This document shows positions 55,156 through 64,000 of a stretch of DNA of 64,000 nucleotides, in pieces. Origin of the DNA: Corynebacterium marinum DSM 44953 (lineage in GTDB: Bacteria > Actinomycetota > Actinomycetes > Mycobacteriales > Mycobacteriaceae); assembly GCF_000835165.1 (NCBI RefSeq), contig NZ_CP007790.1:1426001-1490000 (forward strand), in the 5' to 3' direction. A program made the position numbers and the translations under genes. A model generated the notes under the pieces. That model was not told where the DNA came from. It worked only from the letters and a program-made list of their open reading frames with translations, and searched no databases. Within the stretch, counting starts at the first letter, position 1. Each line of letters starts with the position of its first letter.

Positions 55156-55611
55156 TCAGGAGACGCCGGTGGAACCATGTCCGCCCGCACCCCGGACGGT
55201 GTCGTCGAGCTCCTCGACCTCCTCGAAGTCCACCAGCTCCACTTTCTGGATCACCAGCTGGGCGATGCGCATCCCGCGGGTGATCTCGATCGGCGCCGCG
55301 GGATCGAGGTTGATGAGGCACACCTTGATCTCCCCCCGGTAGTCCGCGTCCACGGTGCCGGGCGCGTTGACGATGCTCAGCCCCTGCTTCACGGCCAGGC
55401 CCGACCGGGGGTGGATGAGCCCGACCGTGCCCAGCGGCAGGGCCAGGGCCACGCCGGTGCCGACGAGCCTGCGCTCCCCCGGGGCCAACGTCAGATCCTC
55501 CGTGGAGTAGAGGTCGGCGCCCGCGTCGCCGCGGTGGGCGCGGGCGGGCAGCGGCAGGTCCTGGTCCAGGCGCTTGATACGCACCGGGCTGAATTCACTC
55601 AAGTAGGTCAC
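55156..55611 (-). CDS. dut: dUTP diphosphatase
   Basis: Trimeric dUTPase (151 residues) that removes dUTP and supplies dUMP. All five motifs are visible: [40 protein letters not shown] and the C-terminal [13 protein letters not shown] at 55611 is preceded by TAGATT at about -10 distance and lacks a ribosome-binding site, so it may be leaderless. It is divergent from the DUF3093 gene across 37 bp. Confidence 0.96.
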   Translation of the reverse strand: MTYLSEFSPVRIKRLDQDLPLPARAHRGDAGADLYSTEDLTLAPGERRLVGTGVALALPLGTVGLIHPRSGLAVKQGLSIVNAPGTVDADYRGEIKVCLINLDPAAPIEITRGMRIAQLVIQKVELVDFEEVEELDDTVRGAGGHGSTGVS

Positions 55612-55648
55612 GTCTACCCAATCTACCCATGCGATAGAGTGTTCAATC
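55612..55648. promoter_or_regulatory. 37-bp divergent promoter region, dut / DUF3093
   Basis: On the plus strand TAGAGT ends 8 bases before the GTG at 55649. On the reverse strand TAGATT lies a similar distance before the GTG at 55611, with TTGAAC upstream. Both genes lack a ribosome-binding site, so two overlapping leaderless promoters are likely. Confidence 0.5.
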
Positions 55649-56173
55649 GTGAGTGACACCGGTTCCGCTGATTCCGCCTCTTCCCCCCGCACGATCTACC
55701 GCGAGCGGCAGTGGGTGCCGCTGTACTGGTGGTTCCTGGCCGCGTTCCTCGTGGCGCTGACCTCCCTGCAGCTCTACCTCAACCGCAACATCTGGTGGTT
55801 CATCATCCCGGCGGTGGTGCTCTCCGCCGTCACCGCGTGGATTCTCCTGAGCTGGTCCTCCACGGTGCTCGCCGTCGAGGAAGACCCGGACGGCACCCGC
55901 TGGCTGTCGGTGAAGTCAGCCAATCTGCCGCATGATGTGGTGTCGAGATCCCTGGCGGTGCCCTCCACCGCAAAGCGCAACGCGATGGGCAGGCAGCTGG
56001 ATCCGGCGGCGTTCGTGGTGTCGCACGGCTGGATCCCGGAGATGGTGATGCTGGTGCTCGACGACCCGGAGGACCCCACCCCCTACTGGCTGGTGAGCAC
56101 GCGCAATCCCGAGGCGCTGCTCGAGGCTTTCCTGCCGGAGCAGGCCGGCACGGCGTTGTCGCACTACCGGTAG
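55649..56173 (+). CDS. DUF3093 membrane protein
   Basis: A 174-residue protein with two close transmembrane helices (about 24-42 and 50-68: [18 protein letters not shown] and [18 protein letters not shown]) and a cytosolic beta-rich domain. [12 protein letters not shown] and [13 protein letters not shown] are the family ends. The function is unknown. It is conserved next to dut in mycolata. Confidence 0.88.
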   Translation: MSDTGSADSASSPRTIYRERQWVPLYWWFLAAFLVALTSLQLYLNRNIWWFIIPAVVLSAVTAWILLSWSSTVLAVEEDPDGTRWLSVKSANLPHDVVSRSLAVPSTAKRNAMGRQLDPAAFVVSHGWIPEMVMLVLDDPEDPTPYWLVSTRNPEALLEAFLPEQAGTALSHYR

Positions 56174-56196
56174 GTCGCGGACCGCAGAATCGAAAG

Positions 56197-56240
56197 AAGC
56201 CTGGCCGGCAACGTCACTGTTGTCGTCCAGGCTTGTGTTC
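56197..56240. terminator. hairpin terminator between DUF3093 and DUF4193 genes
   Basis: The stem aagcctgg (56197-56204) and ccaggctt (56227-56234) with an inner stem is followed by gtgttctttt. It serves two converging genes. Confidence 0.7.
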
Positions 56241-56251
56241 TTTTCTGCGCC

Positions 56252-56545
56252 TCAGGCGCAGTCCAGGCACACTTCCGAACCGTCGGCCTCGATGTGGGAA
56301 CGGCGGTTGAGCCGCTGCACCAGGAAGCAGATGGAGCAGGTGAACTCGTCGGCCTGCTTGGGCACGACGGTGACGTTGAGCTCCTCGCCGGAGAGATCGA
56401 CCGCCGGGAGTTCGAAGGGCTCGACGATCTCGCCGTCGTCGTCGATGCCGGGGTTCTGGCCCTCGGTGGCCTTGAGTCCCTCGAGGGAATCCGTCTCCAG
56501 CTCGTCCTCTACCCGGCGGCGCGGTGCGTCGTAATCGGTGGCCAT
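56252..56545 (-). CDS. DUF4193 small zinc-ribbon protein
   Basis: A 97-residue acidic protein starting MATDYDAPRRRVEDELETDSLE. The C-terminus has CSICFLVQ and CLDC, a four-cysteine knuckle likely to bind zinc. In mycolata it lies between the dut cluster and sigA. It may be a transcription-related factor, but no activity is known. Confidence 0.88.
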   Translation of the reverse strand: MATDYDAPRRRVEDELETDSLEGLKATEGQNPGIDDDGEIVEPFELPAVDLSGEELNVTVVPKQADEFTCSICFLVQRLNRRSHIEADGSEVCLDCA

Positions 56546-56664
56546 TGCTCGTACGTCCTTAACAAGTCGATCGGCCCTGCGGGAAGGGACGATGTGCGTG
56601 GTGTCAGGCGCATATTAAGCCACAATTGCGTCGCTGTCATACTCCCAGGTCAGAGCGGGGTTAC

Positions 56665-57510
56665 CTAGCGTTTCAACGGGCGCAACCCGTCGACGGACTC
56701 CATCAGCTGCGCCCATCCCGCCGCGAGGGGTCCGGCGGCGACGGAGACGGCCTCGCCCGCGGAACCGGGCGTCGACAAGCGGGGGGTGTGCACCACGGCG
56801 CCGGACTCGCGGGCGATGAGCGATCCCGCGGCGAAGTCCCAGCAGTGGAGGCCGTGCTCGTAGAAGGCGTCGACGGTGCCCTCCGCGACGCGGCAGAAAT
56901 CGAGGGCGGCGGCCCCCATGCGGCGGATGTCGCGGACCCGGGGCAGCAGACGGGTGAGCAGCTCGGCCTGCTGGGCGCGCCAGTGCGAGGAGTAGGAGAA
57001 CCCCGTCGCCACCAGCGCCAACGCCGGATCGTCGGCCGCCGTACACCGCAGCGTGCGCACCCGGCCGTCGACCTCGACGGTGGCGCCGTGCCCGAGCGCC
57101 GCCGAATACACCGCCCCGCGCGGCACGTTGACCACCGCGCCGGCGAGGACCTCCCCGTCGACGGCCGCGCCGATGGACACCGCGTACTCGGGTAGCCCGT
57201 AGAGGAAGTTCACCGTCCCGTCGATGGGGTCGACCACCCAGGACACTCCGCTTTCCGACGCCCGTTCGCTCCCCTCCTCCCCGATGATCCCGTCCGCGGG
57301 CCGCAGCGCGGAGAGCCGGTCGGCGATGAAATCCTCGGCGAGGGTGTCCACGATCGTCACGGGGTCCTCCGCCGAGGACTTGGTGGTGGCGAACTGGCGG
57401 AGGTCGCCGTGCCCGGAAAGCTCGGCCCGTTTGGCCAGGATGCGTTCCGCGGCGGCGGTGGCGACGTCGATCGCGATGGAACGGAGCTCGACAGGATCAT
57501 GTGCAGTCAT
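56665..57510 (-). CDS. suhB: inositol-1-monophosphatase family protein
   Basis: A 281-residue Mg-dependent phosphatase of the IMPase family. Metal-binding motifs: the Glu in GEEGSE, WVVDPIDGTVNFLYG and WDFAAGSLIARESG. DPVTIVDTLAE is the N-terminal substrate block. It could supply inositol for PI and mycothiol synthesis. It is divergent from ppgK with 37 bp between the starts. Confidence 0.93.
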   Translation of the reverse strand: MTAHDPVELRSIAIDVATAAAERILAKRAELSGHGDLRQFATTKSSAEDPVTIVDTLAEDFIADRLSALRPADGIIGEEGSERASESGVSWVVDPIDGTVNFLYGLPEYAVSIGAAVDGEVLAGAVVNVPRGAVYSAALGHGATVEVDGRVRTLRCTAADDPALALVATGFSYSSHWRAQQAELLTRLLPRVRDIRRMGAAALDFCRVAEGTVDAFYEHGLHCWDFAAGSLIARESGAVVHTPRLSTPGSAGEAVSVAAGPLAAGWAQLMESVDGLRPLKR

Positions 57511-57534
57511 GGGCCCCATTGTGCCTGCTGTTTG

Positions 57535-57540
57535 TATGCT
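57535..57540 (+). promoter_or_regulatory. probable -10 box of ppgK
   Basis: TATGCT ends 8 bases before the ATG at 57548. No ribosome-binding site is present, which fits a leaderless message. Confidence 0.4.
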
Positions 57541-57547
57541 GGGCGTC

Positions 57548-58300
57548 ATGACCAACATCGGCTTCGGCATCGACATCGGCGGCTCCGGGATCAAGGGCGC
57601 CCGCGTGAACATGGACGACGGCGAGTTCGTCGGCGACCGGATCAAGATCAAGACCCCCCAGCCTTCGACCCCGGAGGCCGTCGCCGGGACCGTGGCGGAG
57701 ATCCTGCGCACGTCGGAATGGACGGGCCCGGTGGGCATCACCCTGCCCTCCGTGATCCGCGGCCAGGTGGCGCAGACCGCCGCCAACATCGACGCCGGCT
57801 GGATCGGCACCGACGTCCACGAACTCTTCGACCGCCACCTCGGGGGCAGGGAAATCAGCGTCCTCAACGACGCGGACGCCGCCGGCATCGCCGAGGTGGC
57901 CTTCGGGGACCCGCGCGCCCGCAAGGGCTCCGCGCTCTTCCTCACCTTCGGAACAGGCATCGGCTCCGCGCTGCTGATGGACGGCCGCTTGTTCCCCAAC
58001 ACCGAAATCGGGCACCTCAAGGTCGGCAAGCAGGAGGCGGAGGAGCAGGCATCCTCCGCGGCGAAGGACCGGGACGAACTCAGCTACAAGAAGTGGGCCA
58101 AGCGGGTGTCCAAGGTGCTCAACGAATACGAGCGCCTGCTCAACCCGGGGGTGATCATCGTGGGCGGCGGAATCTCCCGCGACCACGAACGATGGGTGCC
58201 GCTGCTCGACGTCGGCACCCCGGTGTTCCCCGCCCGTCTCCGCAACCGCGCCGGCATCGTCGGAGCGGCCATGGCAGTGGCGTCCCACCTCGCCCCGTAG
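57548..58300 (+). CDS. ppgK: polyphosphate glucokinase
   Basis: ROK-family kinase (250 residues) that phosphorylates glucose with polyphosphate or ATP. The phosphate-1 motif is GIDIGGSGIKGA, the sugar-binding LNDADAAGIAE contains the catalytic Asp, and the phosphate-2 loop is TFGTGIGSAL. The expected C-terminal Lys-rich polyphosphate-contact segment is seen as YKKWAKRVSKV. It is placed before sigA as in mycobacteria. Confidence 0.95.
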   Translation: MTNIGFGIDIGGSGIKGARVNMDDGEFVGDRIKIKTPQPSTPEAVAGTVAEILRTSEWTGPVGITLPSVIRGQVAQTAANIDAGWIGTDVHELFDRHLGGREISVLNDADAAGIAEVAFGDPRARKGSALFLTFGTGIGSALLMDGRLFPNTEIGHLKVGKQEAEEQASSAAKDRDELSYKKWAKRVSKVLNEYERLLNPGVIIVGGGISRDHERWVPLLDVGTPVFPARLRNRAGIVGAAMAVASHLAP

Positions 58301-58345
58301 AGGCTCTTACCCGGGCATGTGTGAACCGTCCAGGTTCAATTGATC

Positions 58346-58351
58346 TATACT
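58346..58351 (+). promoter_or_regulatory. possible -10 box of sigA
   Basis: TATACT, about 105 bp before the GTG. The -35 is poor. This is the best candidate in the 157-bp gap between ppgK and sigA. Confidence 0.35.
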
Positions 58352-58457
58352 GGGCGGTCGATCGTGATGACAGTGACCTTCACTGCGTCACTAGTGTGGG
58401 TCCCGGGGCAGTTCCCCCATCTCCACATGGACTAGTAGGCAAGTCGAAAGGGCGTAC

Positions 58458-59861
<1,404 letters not shown>

Positions 59862-59884
59862 TCCCCGCTTCTCGACACCCCCTC

Positions 59885-59916
59885 CGGCCCGGCTCCCTCC
59901 CCAGGGATCCGGGCCG
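59885..59916 (+). terminator. hairpin after sigA
   Basis: The stem cggcccgg (59885-59892) and ccgggccg (59909-59916) lies 24 bp after the stop. It lacks a good T run, so termination may be incomplete. Confidence 0.5.
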
Positions 59917-59946
59917 TTCGGCGTCGGGAAGCGCAGCGGATACGGC

Positions 59947-61185
59947 TCAGGCGGGCAGCTGCTTCGGCTGGTACCGCACGGGCAACCCTTCCCGCCCGTA
60001 GGACAGTCGGCGGTGCGCCCACTCGACCGGCCCCGGCCACCCGAGCAGGTCCCACACCGACGCCCAGGCCAGCGTGAGCAGCCAGACCCCGAAGGCGACG
60101 CCCATCTGCCCCAGGATCCCGGCGTTCGGACCGAGATGCAGGGTGAAGGGTTGGGTAATCAGAATGAAGAGCACCGACTGCAGGATGTAACCGCTCATGG
60201 AACGCCGGCCCAACGCCACGAAGGGACGGACGAACGGGCTCAGCGACTCCTCGGTGCCCCGGAAGACAAGCGCGATGAAGGCCAGGATGCCGGGCCCGGT
60301 GAGCATGCCGACACCGGAGTTGAAGACGCTGAGCGGGAGTTCCCACTCAGGGGGGAGCACGCCGAGGGCCGCTAGTCCCCACGGGAGGCCGACCAGGAGG
60401 ATCACGGCCCCGGCTACCGCGACCCAGGCGCGCAGGAGGGTGAGGTGGGACGCGGTGTCGACAAGCACACCCCGGCGGGCCCACACGAACCCGATGATCA
60501 TCAGGGGCAGCAGCGAGAACGCCGTCACAGGCAGGTTGGCGAGGGTGATGCCGAGAAACAGGCCGTTGTCCGCGACATACCCGAGGTAGGACTCGGCGCC
60601 GCCGATGCCGATGAGGCTCCCGTCGCCGGCCGTGAACTCCGGGAAGTAGAGCGAGAGGACGGCCATCGCCGTGGCGAAGACGATGGAGAGGCCGAGCAGA
60701 ATCCAGGCGATGACCATGAGGGTGCGGTCGCGCAACGAGATCATCGCGATGAGGATCAGCGCGGTCACCGCGTACTGCAGGATGATGTCGCCGAAGAAGA
60801 GCAACACCAGGTGCAGGACGCCGACCACGGCCAGCAGCAGGTAGCGGCGCCACAGCAGAAGACGCGCCTGCTTCAGCGGGAAGCCGCGCCGCCAGAGGCT
60901 CATCGTGATGAGGCCGACGCCGAAACCGAGGAGCGTGGTGAACATCGGCAAGCCCCGCACGTGGACGAACATGGCGTGGAAGAGCACCGCCAGGTTCTCC
61001 AGCCAGGAGCCGGGGCTGCGGACGCCGCCGAAGTCGACGGCGTAGTCGGCGTTCAGCGCGAAAGCCCAGGCGGTGGGGAGGTTCGCCAGGGCAATGCCCA
61101 GCAGCGCCACTCCCCTTGCGACGTCGGGAGCGATGTAGCGGGTGGTCTGGGGCCGGTAGTCGTGTCTCGGGAGTGCCACCGCCAT
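59947..61185 (-). CDS. DUF418/DUF1624-type membrane protein
   Basis: A 412-residue protein with about ten helices. It begins after a short loop with [21 protein letters not shown], the family signature. The C-terminal DUF418 domain includes [19 protein letters not shown]. Members are related to acyltransferase-like and heparan acetyltransferase-like membrane proteins, but no reaction is known. The ATG at 61185 overlaps the upstream stop (TGATG), so it is coupled to the DUF4190-like gene. Confidence 0.88.
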   Translation of the reverse strand: MAVALPRHDYRPQTTRYIAPDVARGVALLGIALANLPTAWAFALNADYAVDFGGVRSPGSWLENLAVLFHAMFVHVRGLPMFTTLLGFGVGLITMSLWRRGFPLKQARLLLWRRYLLLAVVGVLHLVLLFFGDIILQYAVTALILIAMISLRDRTLMVIAWILLGLSIVFATAMAVLSLYFPEFTAGDGSLIGIGGAESYLGYVADNGLFLGITLANLPVTAFSLLPLMIIGFVWARRGVLVDTASHLTLLRAWVAVAGAVILLVGLPWGLAALGVLPPEWELPLSVFNSGVGMLTGPGILAFIALVFRGTEESLSPFVRPFVALGRRSMSGYILQSVLFILITQPFTLHLGPNAGILGQMGVAFGVWLLTLAWASVWDLLGWPGPVEWAHRRLSYGREGLPVRYQPKQLPA

Positions 61186-61718
61186 CAATTGGTCATCTCG
61201 TTGAGGGCGTCCTCGACACAGATCCGCTGCGCATCCGGGTCGGTGATGTTCATGCATTCGCCGATGCCGCTCTCGGACACCAGCACGGAGACGACGACCC
61301 AGAAGACGATCGACAGGATGACGCCGACCGCGGCCAGGATCAGGCCTGTGACGGACATGGCCGTGCGGCGGCCAGCGGCGCCGAGCCGCCGGCCGCGGAC
61401 GATGGCGACGACCGCGACGATGATGCCGATGGCGCCGGGGATGAACGCGAAACCCGAGAGGAAGATGCTCACGCCCATGATGAGGGCGAGAATGCCCAGG
61501 CCCAGGGCCCAGGGGGCGACGCGGTTGCGTTCCTCGGCCATGGCCCACGTGGAGTCGGCGCCCGCGTAGCCGGTCGTCCCGGTGTAGGCGTGGGGGGTGG
61601 CGTCGCGGGAGTCGTAGGAGCCGTAGGACGGCGTCTGACCGGCCGCCGGTTCCGGGGAACTCGCGGGGTACCGGTAGGCGCCGTAATCGGGCTCTTGCGG
61701 ATCATTCGGGGTGGTCAT
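61185..61718 (-). CDS. DUF4190-like membrane protein with Pro/Tyr-rich N-terminus
   Basis: A 177-residue protein. Residues 1-65 are a Pro/Tyr/Ser-rich cytosolic tail (YRYPASSPEPAAGQTPSYG). Two hydrophobic segments of the DUF4190 type follow (about 70-105 and 117-146: ALGLGILALIMGVSIFLSG and GLILAAVGVILSIVFWVVVS), then a short C-terminal extracytoplasmic part with two Cys (GECMN and RICVED). The start follows AAAGG. The function is unknown. Confidence 0.78.
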   Translation of the reverse strand: MTTPNDPQEPDYGAYRYPASSPEPAAGQTPSYGSYDSRDATPHAYTGTTGYAGADSTWAMAEERNRVAPWALGLGILALIMGVSIFLSGFAFIPGAIGIIVAVVAIVRGRRLGAAGRRTAMSVTGLILAAVGVILSIVFWVVVSVLVSESGIGECMNITDPDAQRICVEDALNEMTN

Positions 61719-61824
61719 GGCGATTCGCCTTTCAGTGCCGGGGAACTGTTTCCCCAACACTAACCGCCCTGCCCCCGGTTGCCCGGCCATTGGCGGGAAT
61801 CAGGGGACCCCCCGCCCGCTCCAG

Positions 61825-63555
61825 CTACCAGCGGCGCAGGTAGGCGATGCGGTCGCGGAGTTCCTCCGCGCTGCACAGGGCAGTGGGCGGGCCGCCGCAG
61901 GCGTTGCGCGCCTCGGTGTGGATCGCTCCGTGGGGGCGGCCCGTCCGGCCGGCGGTGATGGAGACGATTGCGTTGAGTTCCTTGCGCAGCTGCGGGATCT
62001 CGTTGCTGGCCACCCGATCGGCCGCGGCGCGGTTGCCGGCGGTGTGGCGCGCCTTTTCGTTGGCGGCCTCAATCTCGCGGCGCCGCTCCTCTGCCGCGTC
62101 CCGGGCGTCCAGCTGCTCCGCCTGGCGCTGGCGCAGGAGGGCCTTCATCTGGTCCGCGTCGAGGAGCCCCGGCAGGCCGAGGTAGTCGGCTTCCTCGTCG
62201 GATCCCGCGAAAGTGGAAGTGCCGTAGGTGGAACCGTCGTAGATCAGCGAATCGAGTTCGGCGTCCGCGCCGAGCGATTCGTAGGCGGGTTCCTCCTCCT
62301 TCTCGTTCTCTTCGCGGTTGGCTTCCGCCAGCGCCTCGTCGTCCCAGCCCTCCTTGGGGCGGTCGGGTTTGCCCAGAACGTGGTCGCGCGAGGTTTCCAG
62401 CTTCTCTGCCAGTTCCAGCAGGACCGGTACGGAGGGCAGGAACACCGAGGCGGTCTCGCCGGGCATGCGGGAGCGCACGAAACGGCCGATCGCCTGGGCG
62501 AAGAACAGCGGTGTGGAGGCCGAGGTGGCGTACACGCCGACGGCCAGTCGCGGGACGTCCACGCCCTCGGAGACCATGCGGACGGCGACCATCCATTCGT
62601 CGGTCGAGGCCGAGAACTCCTCGATGCGCGCGGAGGAGCCGGGCTCATCGGACAGGATGACGGCGACGGGCGTGGCGGACAGCTGCTCGAGGATCCGCGC
62701 GTAGGCGCGGGCCGTCTTGGTGTCGGTGGCGATGACCAGGCCACCGGCGTCGGGCATGTTCTTGCGCAGCTGCTGCAGGCGGGTGTGAGCGGCCTGCAGG
62801 ACCGCCGGGATCCAGTCGCCGCGGGGGTCGAGGGCTGTCTTCCAGGCCCGTGCCGTCTGCTCCGCGTTGAGTGGTTCGCCGAGCCGGGCCGCGTACTCCT
62901 CGCCGGCAGAGGTCCGCCAGCGGGCCTCGCCGGAATAGGCGAGGAATACGACGGGGCGCACGACGCCGTCGGCCAGCGCGTCGGAGTAGCCGTAGGTGTG
63001 GTCGGCGCGGGAGACCAGGTGCCCCTCGCCGTCCTCCTCGTAACGCACGAACGGGATCTGGGAGTCGTCCGAGCGGAAGGGCGTGCCGGTCAGCGACAGG
63101 CGGTGCTCGGCGTCGGTGTACGCCTCCCGGATGCCGTCGCCCCAGCTCTTGGCGTCGCCGCCGTGGTGGATCTCGTCGAGGACCACCAGTGAACGCTTCG
63201 CCGTGGTCACCGCGTGATGCTTGTAGGGGTGCATGGACACCTGCGCGTAGGTGACCACCACACCGTCATAGGCGGGGTTGACCACGGAAGCGTTGCTGAA
63301 GTGCGGGTCGAGCGCCAGCCCCACCTGCGCGGCCGCCTGGGACCACTGGTTCTTCAGGTGCTCGGTCGGTACGACCACGATGATGCGGTCCACCACGCGC
63401 GACGCCTTCAACTCGGTGGCCACGCGCAGCGCGAAGGTGGTCTTGCCGGCGCCCGGGGTCGCGACCGCCAGGAAATCCTTGGGTTTGTGGAGCAGGAACT
63501 TAGTCAGCGCCGACCGCTGCCAGGCGCGGAGCTGCCCCTTGCCTCCCGCGCTCAC
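61825..63555 (-). CDS. DEAD/DEAH-box superfamily 2 helicase
   Basis: A 576-residue ATP-dependent helicase. Motif I is ATPGAGKTT, motif II is VLDEIHHG, motif III is SLTGTPFR, motifs V and VI are in SEGVDVPRLAVGV and QAIGRFVRSR. An acidic region follows, then a coiled-coil (about 470-520, rich in Glu/Arg/Ala) and a C-terminal domain. It is an actinobacteria-conserved helicase of unknown substrate. GTG at 63555 overlaps the DUF3039 stop (GTGA). Confidence 0.9.
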   Translation of the reverse strand: MSAGGKGQLRAWQRSALTKFLLHKPKDFLAVATPGAGKTTFALRVATELKASRVVDRIIVVVPTEHLKNQWSQAAAQVGLALDPHFSNASVVNPAYDGVVVTYAQVSMHPYKHHAVTTAKRSLVVLDEIHHGGDAKSWGDGIREAYTDAEHRLSLTGTPFRSDDSQIPFVRYEEDGEGHLVSRADHTYGYSDALADGVVRPVVFLAYSGEARWRTSAGEEYAARLGEPLNAEQTARAWKTALDPRGDWIPAVLQAAHTRLQQLRKNMPDAGGLVIATDTKTARAYARILEQLSATPVAVILSDEPGSSARIEEFSASTDEWMVAVRMVSEGVDVPRLAVGVYATSASTPLFFAQAIGRFVRSRMPGETASVFLPSVPVLLELAEKLETSRDHVLGKPDRPKEGWDDEALAEANREENEKEEEPAYESLGADAELDSLIYDGSTYGTSTFAGSDEEADYLGLPGLLDADQMKALLRQRQAEQLDARDAAEERRREIEAANEKARHTAGNRAAADRVASNEIPQLRKELNAIVSITAGRTGRPHGAIHTEARNACGGPPTALCSAEELRDRIAYLRRW

Positions 63556-63803
63556 TTGCGACGCAGGCCCTTGTAGATCCGCTCGCAGTCGGGGCAGACC
63601 GGCGACCCCGGCTTGGCCTGCTTGGTCACCGGGAAGGTTTCGCCGCACAGGGCGACCACCATGTTGCCGCTCACTGCGGACTCCACGATCCGGTTCTTCT
63701 TGACGTAATGGAAGAACTTCGGGGTGCCGTCGTCGAGTTCTGTGTCTTCCCTGATGTCGGTGCGTTCAATGGTCTTGGTACTGGTTCTCACCTGACCCAT
63801 CAT
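63552..63803 (-). CDS. DUF3039 small zinc-binding protein
   Basis: An 83-residue protein with HYVKKNRIVESAVSGN and the knuckle CGETF and CPDCERIY. Cysteines and histidine could bind zinc. It is always next to the helicase gene in mycolata and coupled to it here. ATG at 63803 or 63800 is the start. Confidence 0.88.
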   Translation of the reverse strand: MMGQVRTSTKTIERTDIREDTELDDGTPKFFHYVKKNRIVESAVSGNMVVALCGETFPVTKQAKPGSPVCPDCERIYKGLRRK

Positions 63804-63848
63804 GCCCCACCCCGACCGAAAAAGGCACACAGGGCTATCTTGATCTGT

Positions 63849-64000
63849 ATGGATCAGGATCCTTTCGACACCGTCGACGACCCCAGCGCCGACGCCGGCG
63901 ACGGTGACGCGTCACGGGCCGGCCGGAGGTTCCGGCTCCGCCGCCGCGCGGAGCTGATCACCGACGCCCGCCGCTCCCCCGCCGAGGACCTTCGCCGCCG
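63849..64000 (+). CDS. DUF3099-type protein, N-terminus (runs off the window)
   Basis: An ATG at 63849 opens MDQDPFDTVDDPSADAGDGD and reaches RRRAELITDARRSPAEDLRRR at the window end. The ITDARRSP block is typical of DUF3099 membrane proteins of actinobacteria. It is divergent from the DUF3039 gene. Only 50 codons are visible. Confidence 0.75.
   Translation, partial: MDQDPFDTVDDPSADAGDGDASRAGRRFRLRRRAELITDARRSPAEDLRR

Overview
This is a chromosomal window from a high-GC member of the Mycobacteriales, almost certainly a Corynebacterium. The evidence is the gene order (hisS - MBL hydrolase; rel-apt-dciAE-secF-secD-yajC; ruvCAB-yebC; pimA/patA/pgsA/HIT/thrS; ribD-like-aftC-msrB-hemQ-DUF3000-rnd; dxs-TRAM methyltransferase-DUF3710-dut; DUF4193-suhB-ppgK-sigA), the mycolata cell-envelope genes (pimA, aftC), the Lys/Ala-rich N-terminus of SigA, and several likely leaderless starts. 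The species cannot be fixed from this window.

Layout. 1-32 kb is conserved core: translation (hisS, thrS), peroxide defence (tpx), stringent response and purine salvage (rel, apt), Sec export (yajC/secD/secF), Holliday-junction resolution (ruvABC), phosphatidylinositol mannoside synthesis (pgsA, patA, pimA), a copper/heme secretion trio (copC-like, PCuAC, DyP peroxidase) and a Ktr/Trk potassium uptake pair. 43.6-64 kb is again core: a tRNA cluster (three Gly, two Val, one Cys), arabinan synthesis (aftC), heme (hemQ), RNase D, isoprenoid synthesis (dxs), dUTPase, inositol phosphatase, polyphosphate glucokinase, sigA and a helicase with DUF3039/DUF3099 genes.

32.3-43.6 kb is an integrated mobile element of about 11.3 kb inserted in the 3' end of a tRNA-Val(CAC) gene. 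It is bounded by a 16-bp perfect repeat (23 bp with two mismatches). Reading leftward from the tRNA it carries a tyrosine integrase, a small hypothetical gene, a strong promoter with an embedded palindromic operator, an attenuator, two small HTH (Xis/AlpA-like) genes, a gene split by an IS1380-type insertion sequence, an amber-interrupted small gene, a 34-residue membrane peptide, a PrimPol-helicase replication protein with a probable antisense RNA over its start, and a 12-copy iteron cluster with an AT-rich flank (putative origin). The left arm carries surface or secreted cargo (Excalibur lipoprotein, DUF4352 protein) and small unknown genes. No capsid, terminase or conjugation gene is visible, so it resembles a phage satellite or a stripped actinomycete integrative element. 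It is the most novel part of the window.
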